NCBI GenBank assembly: GCA_031769625.1
Contig: JAUIMM010000121.1
Coordinates: forward strand, 11,241,501-11,305,500
Direction: 5' to 3'
From: Taudactylus pleione
Taxonomy: Eukaryota; Chordata; Amphibia; Anura; Myobatrachidae
DNA length: 64,000 nt
Each line of letters begins with the position of its first letter. Position 1 is the first letter of the stretch. The notes beneath the pieces are model-generated. The model worked only from the letters and a program-made list of their open reading frames with translations. It was not told the origin of the DNA and did not search any database. Below are positions 44,455 to 56,000 of the stretch, one piece after another. Made by a program: the position numbers and the translations under genes.

Positions 44455-45420
44455 ACGGCCCCCTTCCCTCACAGCACAGACCCCTCTCACCTCTCAGCAC
44501 AGACTCTCCTCACAGCACAGACTCCCCTCACAGCACAGACTCCCCTCACAGCACAGACCCCTCTCACCTCTCAGCACAGACCCTCCTCACAGCACAGACC
44601 CCCTCATTCTGACATCACTGACCCCGATCACCTCTCAGCACAGACCCTCCTCACAGCACAGACCCCCTCATTCTCACATCACTGACCCCGATCACCTCTC
44701 AGCACAGACCCTCCTCACAGAACAGACCCCCTCATTCTCACATCACTGACCCCGATCACCTCTCAGCACAGACCCCCCTCCCAGCACAGAATCCCTCTTT
44801 CTCACATCACTGACCCCCCTCACAGCACAGACCCCCTCATTCTCACATCACTGACCCAATCACCTCTCAACACAGACCCCCCCTCTCACCACAGACCCCC
44901 CCCTCACAGCACAGGCTCCCCCCCTCACAGCACAGACCCCCCTCTCACATCACTGACCCCTCCCCCTCACAGCACAGACCCCCCTCACAGCACAGACTCC
45001 CCCCTCACAGTACAGACCCCCCCTCACAGTACAGACCCCCCCTCACATCACTGACCCCTCCCCCTCACAGCAAAGACCCCCCCTCTCCCCACAGATCCCC
45101 CCCTCACAGCACAGACACCCTTTTTCTCACATTTATTGACCCCTCTGACCTCTCAGCACAGACACCCCCTCTCACCACAGACCCCCTCTCACATCAACGA
45201 CCCCTCCACCTCACAACACAGACCCCCCTCACAGCACAGACCCCTCTCACCAGACTCCCCCTTCACAGCACATTCCCCCTCTCACAGCACAGACTCCCTC
45301 ACCACAGACTCCCCCCCTCAAAGCACAGACCCCCTCACCACAGACTCCCCCTCTCACAGCACTGACCCCCCCCTCACAGCACAGACCCCAACACAGCACA
45401 AATACCTTTCCTGACATCAC
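44455..45420. repeat. CAGCACAGACCCC satellite
   Basis: Roughly 960 bases of CTCACAGCACAGACCCC-type units. In the left half they form a longer unit of about 64 bases that includes CATTCTCACATCACTGACCC. Serine/proline/histidine-rich frames are repeat translations. Confidence 0.9.
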
Positions 45421-45744
45421 TTACCCCACCCCCTGCTCAGACTGCTGTCCCCTTAGCACTGGTTCAGGACACCTTACTCCGCTCTCAGCTCCGTCCAGAA
45501 CCTGATGTCGGAAAGGTCCCCCCAGCACAGGGGATAGGTGTCCTCTCGCCGGCCGGGCAGGTTTGTTCTCTCGCCGGGTCTAAAAAAAGACGGTGGTGGG
45601 CAGGCAGCGTGAGGGCAGTGCGGCGGTGGGTGGGCCAGTGGCGGCTCTTTGAACAGTTTTGCCTATGCGGCGGTGGGTGGGCCAGCGGCGGTCACGGGGG
45701 CACAGCCATTTATTGACGGCCGGGTCCAGAATGAGGAGGAACGT
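45421..45744. other. No gene recognised
   Basis: GC-rich; contains a direct duplication of GCGGCGGTGGGTGGGCCAG about 45 bases apart. Confidence 0.5.
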
Positions 45745-45959
45745 GGTTTCCATGGAAAGAACGCAGCACACAGCGCCGCCATCATTTCTAATCTGGGGCT
45801 GTCTGTTAGCTAATTAGCTCATGGACCGGCAGCCAATCAAGAGACGCCGCTGCGGCTGCTCCTGATTGGCTGTCTGTCCGGGAGCTCCAATTAGCTCGCG
45901 GACAGTCCCAGATTAATAATGATGGCTGCGCTGTGTGCTGCGCTCTTTCAATGGAAACC
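45745..45959. repeat. ~215-bp foldback (imperfect inverted repeat)
   Basis: GGTTTCCATGGAAAGA...GCGCAGCACACAGCG-type sequence at the left pairs with CGCTGTGTGCTGCG...CAATGGAAACC at the right; AGCCAATCA and TGATTGGCT pair near the centre. Confidence 0.85.
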
Positions 45960-46684
45960 GGTTTGTTCTTGCAATCTTTTCTTTTTGCAAGAACAAACAT
46001 CTTCATGGCAGGCAATGGGAGGCACAGCAGGGCTCAGTGCTCGAATATATATATATATATATGTAACACCTTGCAATATTAATATAGGCACCTATAAGCA
46101 TGTAAATAGTATATTAAAAGTTGTTTATAATTTATAAATATGTTTAGTGTGCTACTGTAATGTAATGTATATGCAGGGGTTTAACAGTGGGATCATTTAT
46201 TCAGAGGACTGTGGACTATTGCAGTATCCCTGGCACTGTGTGCCATTGACAGTTTGTAGAGGGACAGTTGGAGCTGGCGGTTGAGCAGTTCTCCCAGAGT
46301 TGGTGACGGCTGGTTACCTGAGGAGAGGAGGCTGTGCCTGGTGTTGGAGAGCTGGAAACCAGGAATTAATTGAAGGAGAGATGCTGAGGTGACCGCAGTT
46401 AGATATTGGGGGGAGGATCAAGAGAGAGTGCTGCCTATAACTGAGATTTGAGAAGGCGAAACATAAGAGTCAGCCAACCAGAGGGTCTGAGGCCCAGCCC
46501 CTAGGAGGAGTCTAGTCAGCGCTGCTGTGTCTGTGGAAGAGAAAGAAGGAGACAGAGATAAGTCTACAATCAGTCTAATAGTGCATAAGCTTAAAGACTA
46601 CATGCAACGTAAAGTTCTACTACATTATTTCAGGCCACCAATACTTCAGAATATTATAGTAAGCACTATTGGATAACATCACAG
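45960..46684. other. No gene recognised
   Basis: Contains a short TA run (about 46044-46061); the rest is unique-looking. Confidence 0.45.
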
Positions 46685-46798
46685 CAGTGGAGTAACTAGG
46701 GCAGGGCGAGCGGGGTTCGTGCCCTGGGCGCCGTTGGACCGGTGGCGCGGGGGGGGCGCCGCCGGCCACGGTACCGGCCCGCCCGCCCTAGATAGCCA

Positions 46799-47119
46799 GT
46801 GTAGCGCCGACCGCAATGAGTGCGGTCAGCGCTACACATTTGCACAGGAGCGGCGCTAGGCTTCCAGCGCCGGTCCTGTGCTGCACGCCTGAGCCCGTTC
46901 CCTCCCCCTGAGCGCTTGCCCAATAGTGCTAGGAGGCGGGCTCAGGCTGTGCATAACACACGCGTCGCCGCCAGCGCTGGTGGCGATGCGTGTGTTAAAC
47001 AGCAGCCAATGAGAGTCAGATAGACTCTCATTGACTGCTGCAGCACCCACTGCAAGAGCCGGACTTCCATCCGGCTCCTGCAGTGGTTAATGGGACTGAC
47101 GTCATGACGTCAGTCCCAT
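46799..47119. repeat. Seven consecutive hairpins, last with a double CRE palindrome
   Basis: Stems at 46799-46837, 46842-46881, 46887-46947, 46955-46996, about 47000-47042, 47047-47086 and 47090-47119, with only a few bases between them. The last is a perfect 30-base palindrome containing TGACGTCATGACGTCA, two consensus CRE sites. Confidence 0.9.
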
Positions 47120-47249
47120 AATGCTGAGCGCGCCAGCCCGGGTGGACTGGCGGGCGGGAGCGGCATCGCGGACAGGAGCAGGAGCAACGTGGAATCAGGT
47201 AAGTATATTTTTATATATATTTATTTTGAAACCTATCTGCACAACGGGG

Positions 47250-48010
47250 GAGGGGTTGGCTACTACTGGGGGGACCTCTACTGGGGGAGGTGTGGCTACT
47301 ACTGGGGTGCCATTGGGAGGACCTCTACTGGGGGGCGGGCTACTCTACTGGGGACTACTACTTGGGGGGGGGACTACCACTGGGGGCATTCTAAAAGGGG
47401 CCTATTACTAGAGGCACTGCACTCGGGGGACCACTACTGGGGGCAATAATAGGAAGGGCCACTACAGGGACCACTGGATAGGGGGGGGTCACTACTGGGA
47501 GCCTGCATCAGGGGGACCACTACTGGGGGCACTGCATGGGAGGGGGGGACACTACTGCTGGGGGCACTATATAAGGGGCTTACTGCTAGGGGCACTGCAG
47601 GGACCACTACAGGGGGCACTAGATAGGGGGGATCACTACAGGGTGCCTGCATAAGGGGACCACTACTGGGAAAACTGCATGGGGGGGACTACTGCTGGGG
47701 GCACTATATAAAAGGGCACTGCATAGGGGGGGGACTACTACTGGGGGCACCATATAAAGGGCACTGCATAAGGGGATACCGCTACTGGGCGCACTGCATT
47801 GTGGGGACTGCTACTGGGGGCACTGCATAAGGGGGAACACTACGTGGGGCACTGCATTTGGGGGGCCACTACTGGGGGTACTGAGTAAGGGGAACTAATT
47901 GGGGGCTGTATAAGAGGGACCACTACTGGGGATACTGTATAAGGGGCACTACTATGGGCCTGCATGAGAGGGACCACAACTGCATACTGGGGGTACTGTA
48001 TAAGGGGTAC
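47250..48010. repeat. Minisatellite, ACTACTGGGGGCACTGCAT type
   Basis: About 25-30 imperfect copies of a unit reading ACTACTGGGGGCACTGCATA followed by AGGGG. It is the reverse complement of the unit at 1-725. Confidence 0.9.
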
Positions 48011-48205
48011 TACTGGGGTTAAGGTGCATATGGATAGGAATGTTCAGTTTGAAAATAAAGGGGTGTGTCATGTTGACACGCCCCATTTTTAAGTGACCAC
48101 GCCCATTTTTTTTCGCAGCGCGCGCCTTTGGCGCGCGCACATGGGGGGGTGGGGGCTCCCTTTTCAAATTTGCCCTGGGCTCCAAATACCCTACTTACAC
48201 CACTG

Positions 48206-49000
48206 CATCACAGATACGTATATATAGAGAAATTAGTTATACTAACATCCAGCACCAGCTCAGCATTATAAGTCTGGCTCTCAGACACCATAGACTCCTG
48301 CCTATTATATTTATATTCATATACACAATTGCTATCAATGCACCAAAGATTATAAGAGCTAACTCTACAGACTGTTGCATATCACTACTAAAGCCCATTC
48401 GGTGAGAAGCGACTAATTTTAGGAATTCCCTATAATCCTGGACTTCAGAATTTAAATGCATATTAATGTACTAGCATGTGCACCAACGAGCATGGCCATT
48501 CACATTGACTAATAAGGGGAGTTTAAGAACAGAATATGAGAGGGCTAATCTCTTTAAAGCTTTAAAGAAACTGGGTTATTATCAGTATGTCATTTGTATA
48601 GAGAAATATTATGAACTAATGCTCAGCTTAATTGATAAATGTGTAAATGTTATTCCAAAAATGTTATGATTACTGCATTGTTCATTAACTGAATTCATAT
48701 TCAGCAGAACAGAGTCGCAGTAAAATAAACTATGTAACTAATTTGTGTGTAATTCTGAGTATAAACATAGATGTTATAATGAAGTGAATAATTGCTACTG
48801 TATATTTATAATTGTCATTGGTAGGTTACCAGTCTGAAATTAAGGTATAACATGACACAAAACCAATACTTACCATTCAGGGGTGTTCCCAAGTCCACTC
48901 CAGGTATAGCGTAAGCAAATCCAAGACTTGGTGGAGGCACTAAAGGGAAAGAAATATAGAGAGGTCTATTGTAACAAATAAAGGAAAGAGGATACCTGTT
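48206..49000. other. No gene recognised
   Basis: AT-rich sequence without supported coding or repeat structure apart from the target duplication at its left. Confidence 0.45.
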
Positions 49001-49066
49001 ACATATATATATATATATATATGTGTGTGTAGTATATATAAATTTTATGTGTGTGTATATATGCAT

Positions 49067-49097
<31 letters not shown>

Positions 49098-49162
49098 ATA
49101 TGTGTATATAATATATATATATATGTAAGTATATATTTATATATATATATATATATATATAA
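49001..49162. repeat. (TA)n/(TG)n microsatellite
   Basis: Long interrupted TA and GTGTGT runs. Confidence 0.9.
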
Positions 49163-49301
49163 TCAAAGCGCAAGTCTTAATTCTCTCTCGCAAACAGTCC
49201 CAATATAAATCAATCTCTGTGGGTCTGTGTGCACTGCCTCGTTAGACCGGCGTCCTTCCCTCTTTCGGAATTCCCCGTATCCAAAGTACAGGTAAAATAG
49301 A

Positions 49302-49803
49302 TGCTAAAAAATAAACAAAGGGAGCGCCTAATAGTGCATTATCTCCAAAACATTTATTGATATCCAGTACATAAAACCATAAGTCTTGAATCACGTACCG
49401 GAAAGAGCGGTCAAACCACCGCAGGTAAAAACAACTTGTACAAATAAAACGAGTCTCCGGGAGCCAGTGAGTGGTGTCCTCGGCAGTCTCATACCATGTA
49501 GAATGTAACGCTAGGCCACGCCCCTACGCCTTTTGTCACTAGGACTTCGTCAGAGGGGAAGTTCTAGTGACGAAACGCGTAGGGGCGTGGCCTAGCGTTA
49601 CATTCTACATGGTATGAGACTGCCGAGGACACCACTCACTGGCTCCCGGAGACTCGTTTTATTTGTACAAGTTGTTTTTACCTGCGGTGGTTTGACCACT
49701 CTTTCCGGTACGTGATTCAAGACTTATGGTTTTATGTACTGGATATCAATAAATGTTTTGGAGATAATGCACTATTAGGCGCTCCCTTTGTTTATTTTTT
49801 AGC

Positions 49804-49804
<1 letters not shown>
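49302..49804. repeat. ~500-bp near-perfect palindrome with hammerhead-like centre
   Basis: Arms of about 245 bases, from GATGCTAAAAAATAAAC to its inverse GTTTATTTTTTAGCAT, pair almost base for base. The centre has CTGACGA (minus strand, 49553-49547) followed by AGTCCTAGTGAC, and GACGAAACGCGTAGG (plus strand, about 49569). These are halves of a hammerhead-type core found in Penelope-like repeats. Flanked by TA repeats (right one at about 49803-49832). Confidence 0.85.
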
Positions 49805-49835
<31 letters not shown>

Positions 49836-49849
49836 AAATAAATATATAT

Positions 49850-50200
49850 ATATTATTATTATACTTTATTTATATAGCGCCACAAGTGTTCCGCAGCGCC
49901 TTACATAGTACATAGAACTAATAGGTGTACAAGAAACAAGTAACTTACAGTACATTACAGTGCAGGACATGTACATTACAGTGCAGGACATGGACACAAC
50001 TTATATACATTGCTGAAATAGTGATTAAAGCACTCACAATAAGCTGCCGGGAGTTGGCAGTCCTGTGTTAGATGCCCTAATGGGGAGTAGAGAGTAGAAG
50101 AAAATGTAAAGAGAAGCACATGAGGGAAGAGGTCCCTGCTCATGAGAGCTTACATTCTAAGGGGAGGTGCAGACAGACAGGCGTGACACAGAAGGGTATA
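49850..50200. repeat. Dispersed repeat with ATATAGCGCCACAAG start
   Basis: Reads TTTATTTATATAGCGCC, then TTCCGCAGCGCCTTACATAG, then GGTCCCTGCTCATGAGAGCT and TTACATTCTAA. I recall this as a very common frog and fish repeat, probably a non-LTR retroelement tail or SINE, but cannot confirm the family. It includes a doubled GTACATTACAGTGCAGGACAT. Confidence 0.65.
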
Positions 50201-50338
50201 TATATATATATATATTAACATTAGTATGTAAGCCCTCCTCTGGCTCACAATTTCTGTACTACATGGGAGGGGGGGAGGGGGCTGCCTATTTTCTAAGTCC
50301 CGGGCCCCACAATTTCTGAGGGCAGCCCTGGGTCTACC

Positions 50339-50599
50339 ACAGGCTCTGCGTATGCAGTCGATGGTTTCTGCTTGTGCCGATGTATGCAGTCAATTAATAG
50401 AGTAGCAGGTGCTACTCATTGTATTGTATAATAGCAAAGGGGATGCATAAATTAGCATATTTTTTTTTATTGTTTTATCTTTTTTTTGTAATTTGGATAT
50501 TGTGAAAGATACAAATGTCAAAAAACTTTGATTTAACTAACAATAGTCCATATATTTGTAAAGTTCAATTTTTTTTTTTAAAGTGATAGTGTTTTCTTG
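50339..50599. other. Continuation of the Harbinger-like repeat, then no gene
   Basis: 50339-50430 continues the repeat left of the 7.2-kb insertion. The remainder is T-rich with no feature. Confidence 0.5.
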
Positions 50600-50930
50600 T
50601 TGTTGTGGATCTGCACATCCCAGCATGCCATTCCATGTACCGGTGACGGCCGCCGCTGGCACTTGTAGTTCTGTAAGTGCCAAAAGACAGGCACGCTGGG
50701 ACTTGTAGTCCCACTGTAAATAACAATAGTAGACATTTATTATTATCACCATTACCCCTGCACCATCTGCCCAGGAGTGCAGGGAAGAGACCCGGCGTTC
50801 AGCCCAGGCTCGGGATGCTCAGGAGAGGGGGGACCCCTTTATTGGGGGTGTTCCCACCTCCCCTGGGATCCCCGGCCTGGGCTGACTAGTTTGGGGCGTT
50901 AATACATATTTTTAAAACCAGGACCAGCTG
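50600..50930. repeat. Dispersed repeat, relative of 12385-12860
   Basis: Shares ordered blocks with the earlier copy, including ACCCCTTTATTGG and GGCCTGGGCTGACTAG. An internal inverted pair CTGGGACTTGTAGT / GCACTTGTAGTTCT is present. Confidence 0.65.
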
Positions 50931-51465
50931 GGGCGTGGCCACGGTGTCTATGGAGTAGCACACGTAGGTGTAAGCTCTCCAGTGAAACTATCCTGCACTA
51001 TCTCCTGTTTCCAGCGCCCCGGGGATAGAGTGCACTGGGCAGATGTCGGAGGTCCTGGAGTACCTGCTGCGCTGGGTTTGGGAGCAATCCGCAGCCTCCT
51101 GAGCCTACTTAGAGGCAGACTTCCCGGCGGGTCTAATAGCCGCAGCGGGTCACGTGGGACGCCGGCTGGCTCCGTGTCTCCATGCAGTGCTGCTATACAC
51201 GCTGCCACACACAGCCTCGCTGGACTCTCCTTACTGGCTGGTTTTGACACCCTGCCTTACCTGCTACTGGATGCCCCTGCCTGCTGTCCTGATCCCCTGC
51301 ATGGGTGCCTTTCTTTTCTGAATGCTGGAAGTGCTGCTGGTCGCCATTTTGTCTGCTGGGCTGTGTACTGAGTCTGTGGCTTCTCCTGATACAGATATAG
51401 TGCTTGGTGCTGCTGATACTGATATTTATCTATTTTACACTGTTATACTGCCTCACCTATTTATT

Positions 51466-52365
51466 ATGGGGAAAACTCATCATTCTGCTGCAGCAGCGAA
51501 GCTGGAGCGGTATTCTCGCTCATCAACGCCGCAGCCCCCGCCCCGAGATGAACGGGATGTCTGTTCTCCTCCTGCGTCTCCTCTTGCTGATACTGTACCG
51601 GAGGACTCCTCTGTAGCTACCTTGCAGAGTGTGCTAGATGCAGTCACGGCCAGTGAGAAAAGGCTCGCTGACAAGATTGGCAAAGTGCAGTCTGAGCTAT
51701 CTATAATCCATCATGATCTGCAACAAGTCCGGGAGAGAGTGGGAAAGGTGGAAACACGTACTTCTACGCTTGAGGATACAGTATCTCCGCTAAAAGAGAA
51801 AGTGGCTGCTTTGGATTCTCAGATGGCTACGGTGCATAAGAAGCTGTCGGATATGGAGGGGCGCCTTAGGCGTAACAACGTCAGATTTGTGGGGCTACCG
51901 GAAAAAGAGGAGGGCTCGAATCCGGAAGAATTTCTGGAAAAATGGCTGCTGGAAACATATGGCCAGGAGGCCTTTACTTCACACTTTGCAGTAGAACGGG
52001 CTCACCATGTACCGACCAGAGCGTTGCCTCCTGGAGCCCTTCCGCGTACTTTTATTGCCAGATTCCTTCACTATCAGGATCGTGATGCTGTGATAAGGCT
52101 GGCTCGCACTAAAGGTCCAATGGAACGTAATGGCTCCCGGATTTCGGTGTTCCCTGATTTTTCTGTTGAAGTTCAAAAGGAGAGGGCACAGTTCCTCCCA
52201 GTCAAGCGTCGCCTGCGGGATCTCAACCTCCCATACACCATACTGTTCCCATCTAAATTACATGTGGTAGCGGGTGGTGAAACAAAATTCTTTTTCACCC
52301 CGAGGGAGGCTGCTGTGTGGCTGGATCGACGTGCCCCAGCCAGGAGGCCGCTAGTTAATGACTGA
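51466..52365 (+). CDS. LINE ORF1 protein (L1 ORF1p-like, RNA chaperone)
   Basis: I chose the ATG at 51466 (MGKTHHSAAAAK); an in-frame ATG at 51322 would add 48 residues without family character. The protein of 299 residues has a low-complexity Ser/Pro-rich N terminus, a long coiled coil (LADKIGKVQSELS to LSDMEGR, with heptads), then the RNA-binding start RRNNVRFVGLPE typical of the L1 ORF1p RRM, and a C-terminal region with RTFIARFLHYQDRD. In the family it trimerises through the coiled coil and packages the LINE RNA. The frame is completely open, unlike ORF2. Confidence 0.88.
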   Translation: MGKTHHSAAAAKLERYSRSSTPQPPPRDERDVCSPPASPLADTVPEDSSVATLQSVLDAVTASEKRLADKIGKVQSELSIIHHDLQQVRERVGKVETRTSTLEDTVSPLKEKVAALDSQMATVHKKLSDMEGRLRRNNVRFVGLPEKEEGSNPEEFLEKWLLETYGQEAFTSHFAVERAHHVPTRALPPGALPRTFIARFLHYQDRDAVIRLARTKGPMERNGSRISVFPDFSVEVQKERAQFLPVKRRLRDLNLPYTILFPSKLHVVAGGETKFFFTPREAAVWLDRRAPARRPLVND

Positions 52366-53072
52366 TCAAGTTTGGTGATCCTGATTTGCGTAACGCGTAA
52401 CTATGCTAAGTACGTGACTGTCAACATGGTCAAATGTTCCCCTTTCTTTATTTAGGTCTTACGAATATTGATCTAGAAATGTTATTTCAGATGTTTTGTA
52501 CATTTTGTCACTATATTGTCATATTTTATTTCTGTGATTAAGTATATGGTCATCTCAGTTGCTGTGGGATGGTGCGGATTGGCATTACAACTATTTTTTA
52601 AAATATTTGTACAGTTTTTATGCTTCCTAACCTATTAGTATTCTATTTTTGGGTCAGGACAGTATTTTGTTCTTATTTCTCTATTCCCGGGGTGTGAAAC
52701 ACTGGTGAGTTCCCTGTGTTTAGAGGTCATTATATATTTTGCCTCAACCTTTGTACGGGATAAATTGTTATATGTTCACCTGGTGAGCTTATTTTTCTGT
52801 TGGTTATCTGTGAGGGAGGGGTATGGGAATAGCTATGCCGCAGTTGGGGTTGGGTATACAGGGAGGGGGGACGGAAGGGGTAAGGATTGTAGTTTTATTA
52901 TTTTATTACTTTTTTTTAAACTTTGTGTGGTCGCAAATTATTATCTATTGCAATATTATATGTTTAGATTCCAATGTCTGGATAGTGCAGGGTGTGCTTA
53001 TATTGTAGGTTTATACAGTGCTGCCCTTTGGATGTATATTTTGGGAGGAGATGATATATTGGCTGGAACGTT
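52366..53072 (+). other. ORF1-ORF2 spacer of the LINE
   Basis: About 700 T-rich bases. A frame at 52705-53076 exists but overlaps the ORF2 start and resembles nothing; I treat it as chance. Confidence 0.6.
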
Positions 53073-56000
53073 ATGACGCAAGCTAATATTAATGTTCTCA
53101 CTTGGAACGTACGGGGTCTTAATGATAAAATAAAACGTTCCCTAGTGTTACGACAGCTTAAACAATATGGAGCAGATATAGTCTGTCTTATGGAGACACA
53201 CCTGGTAGGTGGGAAACTGTTGTCCCTTAAAAAAACATGGGTGGGTTGGGCATATCACACATCACACACGTCCGCCTCTAGGGGGGTCTCCATTCTTGTC
53301 CGCAAATCGGTCCCTTTTGTATTGGAGATGGTGCAGACTGACCCAGGGGGTCGTTATATCTTTTTCAAATGTAGGATAAATAATCTATTACTTTTATTGT
53401 TGGCATTATACATACCGCCTCCTTACTCTTTGGCAGTTTTAAAAAAAGTAGCTGAGTTTATGGCCTTGTCCCCGGGAACGTCTACAATATGTGTTGGGGA
53501 TTTCAATAATGTTTTGGACCAGGCTCTGGATAGAAGGGGTACGACTCAGAAAAGTCCTTCACCACAAGGCAACAGGTTTTCATCCCATGTGGCTGGGCTG
53601 GGCTTGGTCGATGCGTGGAGGACGAAATACCCTACTGTAAAACAGTTTTCCTGTTTTTCGCACTCTCATCTCACGTTCTCCCGGATTGACCTGGCACAAC
53701 TCACGCGGGATATGCTGCCTAGAATTAAATCTGTGCGCTATGAGACCAGGGGAATCTCGGACCATTCTCCAATGACACTTAGCCTAGATCTGGGATGTCA
53801 AAGGGGCCAATCATTTTGGAAACTTCATTCATTTGGGTTGACTCGTATGGGGGCGGGCTCTGATTTGGAAGAAATGTGGAAGGAATATTTTGAAATTAAT
53901 TGTGGTACGGCCCCATATCAGGTAGTATGGGATACTTTTAAGTCTTTCCTTAGGGGCACTTTGATTAAACGTGTTGCTGATTTAAGGTCTTTTTACAAAA
54001 AAAAGGAATTGGAGTTGGAAGCTTCCTGCCAATAATTAGAGCTCACTTACCTTGCTGATGGATTAGAATCATCCAAGGATGCATGGCTGACTGCACAGAG
54101 GGCATGGAATGATTGTTTGACAGATAAGGCTCGATATAAATTTTTATTCAACTCACATTCTAGATATGCAACAGGTGGCATAACTTATGATCAAACACCA
54201 GATATTACACAGGAGTTTGTTAGGTACTATCAGCGGCTATACAGTTTGGGCATGTCATATAATAATGAGGAAATGCAACATTATTTTACGGATATAGTTC
54301 TACCTCAACTGTCCCCTGAGGCAAAAGTTTTCCTGGATTCCCCTTTGACTGCGGAGGAAATTGGCATAGCTATAAGATCCTTCCCAAATGGCAAGGCCCC
54401 GGGGTTAGACGGGATTCCTTTGGAATTATATAAAAAACATAGCCAGTTTTATGCGCCTCGCCTATTCGAACTATTTAATCAATTGTATGAATGTAATTCT
54501 CTCCCTCAATCCATGTCAGAAGCCCTTATAATAGTGTTACCAAAGCCGGGAAAAGACCCTAAACTGACGGAGTCATACCGGCCCATTTCTCTCCTCCCTA
54601 CAGACATTAAAATCCTTGCTAAAGTCCTGGCCATTAGGTTAAATCAAGTGATTGCCCAGTTGATACATCCAGATCAGACTGGATTTATGCCAGAAAAATT
54701 AACTTCGCTTAATCTTCGACGCCTTTTTACCCAGTTGCAGATTTCACATGAGGACCCCTCTTCTAAAATAATTGTGTCATTAGGTGCCGCTAAGGCGTTT
54801 GACTCTGTGGGGTGACCTTTCTTATGGGAGACAATGAGGGGCTTTGGGATAGGCTCTGGCTTCATTAAATGGGTTAAATTGTTATACTCGGTGCCTGTGG
54901 CTAGGGTATCGGTCAATGGTTTTGTCTCATCCTCTTTCCCTCTTTCGAGGGGTGCACAGCAGGGCTGCCCCTTGTCACCCATTCTATTTGCCATGGCCAT
55001 TGAGCCTTTGGCCTTTTTGATTAGGGCTAGTCCTGCTGTTCAGGGATTTTCCATGGGAAATAGATCAGATAAAATAGCATTATATGCTGACGATATCCTG
55101 CTCTTTATCTCAGAATACGACACTTCCATGCCTAATGCCTTTGCAATTATTAACTCCTTTGGAAAGTATTCGGGTCTGTCGATAAATTGGGACAAATCAT
55201 GTATACTTCCCATTAGATGAGGGTGCCCTGTTGTTCCGCTTATATCCCTCCCATTAAGATGGGTAGACTCGTTCAAATAGCTAGGTATATGGATAACTAA
55301 CGATCCGCATCGTTATATGCCATTAAATATTAAGCCCCAAATAGAATATTTAAGATCCCGGGTGGCTACATGGGGAAAACTGCTATTAACACTCACTGGC
55401 AGAGTAAACCTTGTAAAAATGGCTTTACAACCAAAACTCCTTTATGCGTTGCAACACTCCCCAATATACCTCCCTCAGAGTGTGTTCAGACAAATAGATG
55501 GATTGTTATCCTCTTTGATTTGGGTTAACCGTAGAGCCCGTATTCAATTGAATATACTTACTAGGTCACGGGATGCTGGGGGACTGGCATTACCCCATTT
55601 TAAGTTTTATTATTATGCGACGCAATTGGCGCAATTCTGGATATGGATACAGGGTCTGGAGGCGGATGGATTACCGACTCTTCTGGTGGGACAGGAATCC
55701 CGGGGACATACTGCACTCCAAATACTACTTAGTGGCAACCTGAGGGGTGTTAGAGCTCCATTAGTTAGGCAAGCGGTCTTGATTTGGAGGCAGGTCACGT
55801 AGATTTTTCAGGGCCAGGGATGGGATCCTGATACCCCCTTACTCAATACCAAGGGGCTTGAGGAGCTTGCCTTGCTGCAGGTAGACAGGGTCTGGGGGAA
55901 ATGGCGGGTGTACACACTTGGACAATTATATGCGTCTGGGGTGTTTAAGACGTTTGAACAGCTGCAATGTGAGTTTAATGTTCCAAAACAATATTTTTAC

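Larger units (their letters stand above)
46685..48205. mobile_element. Non-autonomous hAT element with hairpin cascade and minisatellite
   Basis: Ends CAGTGGAGTAACTAGGG and the inverted CCCTACTTACACCACTG. CATCACAG is repeated exactly on both sides (46677-46684 and 48206-48213). From left: GC-rich end, seven consecutive hairpins (46799-47119), a splice-donor-like GGTAAGTATA, a long minisatellite (about 47250-48010), and a right end with GCGCGCGCC. No coding frame. Confidence 0.9.
43087..50330. mobile_element. 7.2-kb composite hAT-type insertion
   Basis: The ends CAGGGCAGCC and GGCAGCCCTG are inverted copies with one difference, and GGTCTACC is repeated exactly on both sides (43079-43086 and 50331-50338), an 8-bp target duplication. 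A second symmetric pair, GAGTCCCGGGCCC near the left and AAGTCCCGGGCCCC near the right, supports this. No transposase is recognisable. The interior holds microsatellites, a CAGCACAGACCCC satellite, a foldback, a complete smaller hAT and a 500-bp palindrome, most of them probably later insertions. Confidence 0.85.

Noticed and set aside
44310..45414. Ser/Pro/Thr/His-rich frames, mucin-like
   Set aside because: Repeat translation of the CAGCACAGACCCC satellite.
52705..53076. 123-codon hydrophobic frame before LINE ORF2
   Set aside because: T-rich spacer, overlaps the ORF2 start, no family resemblance.
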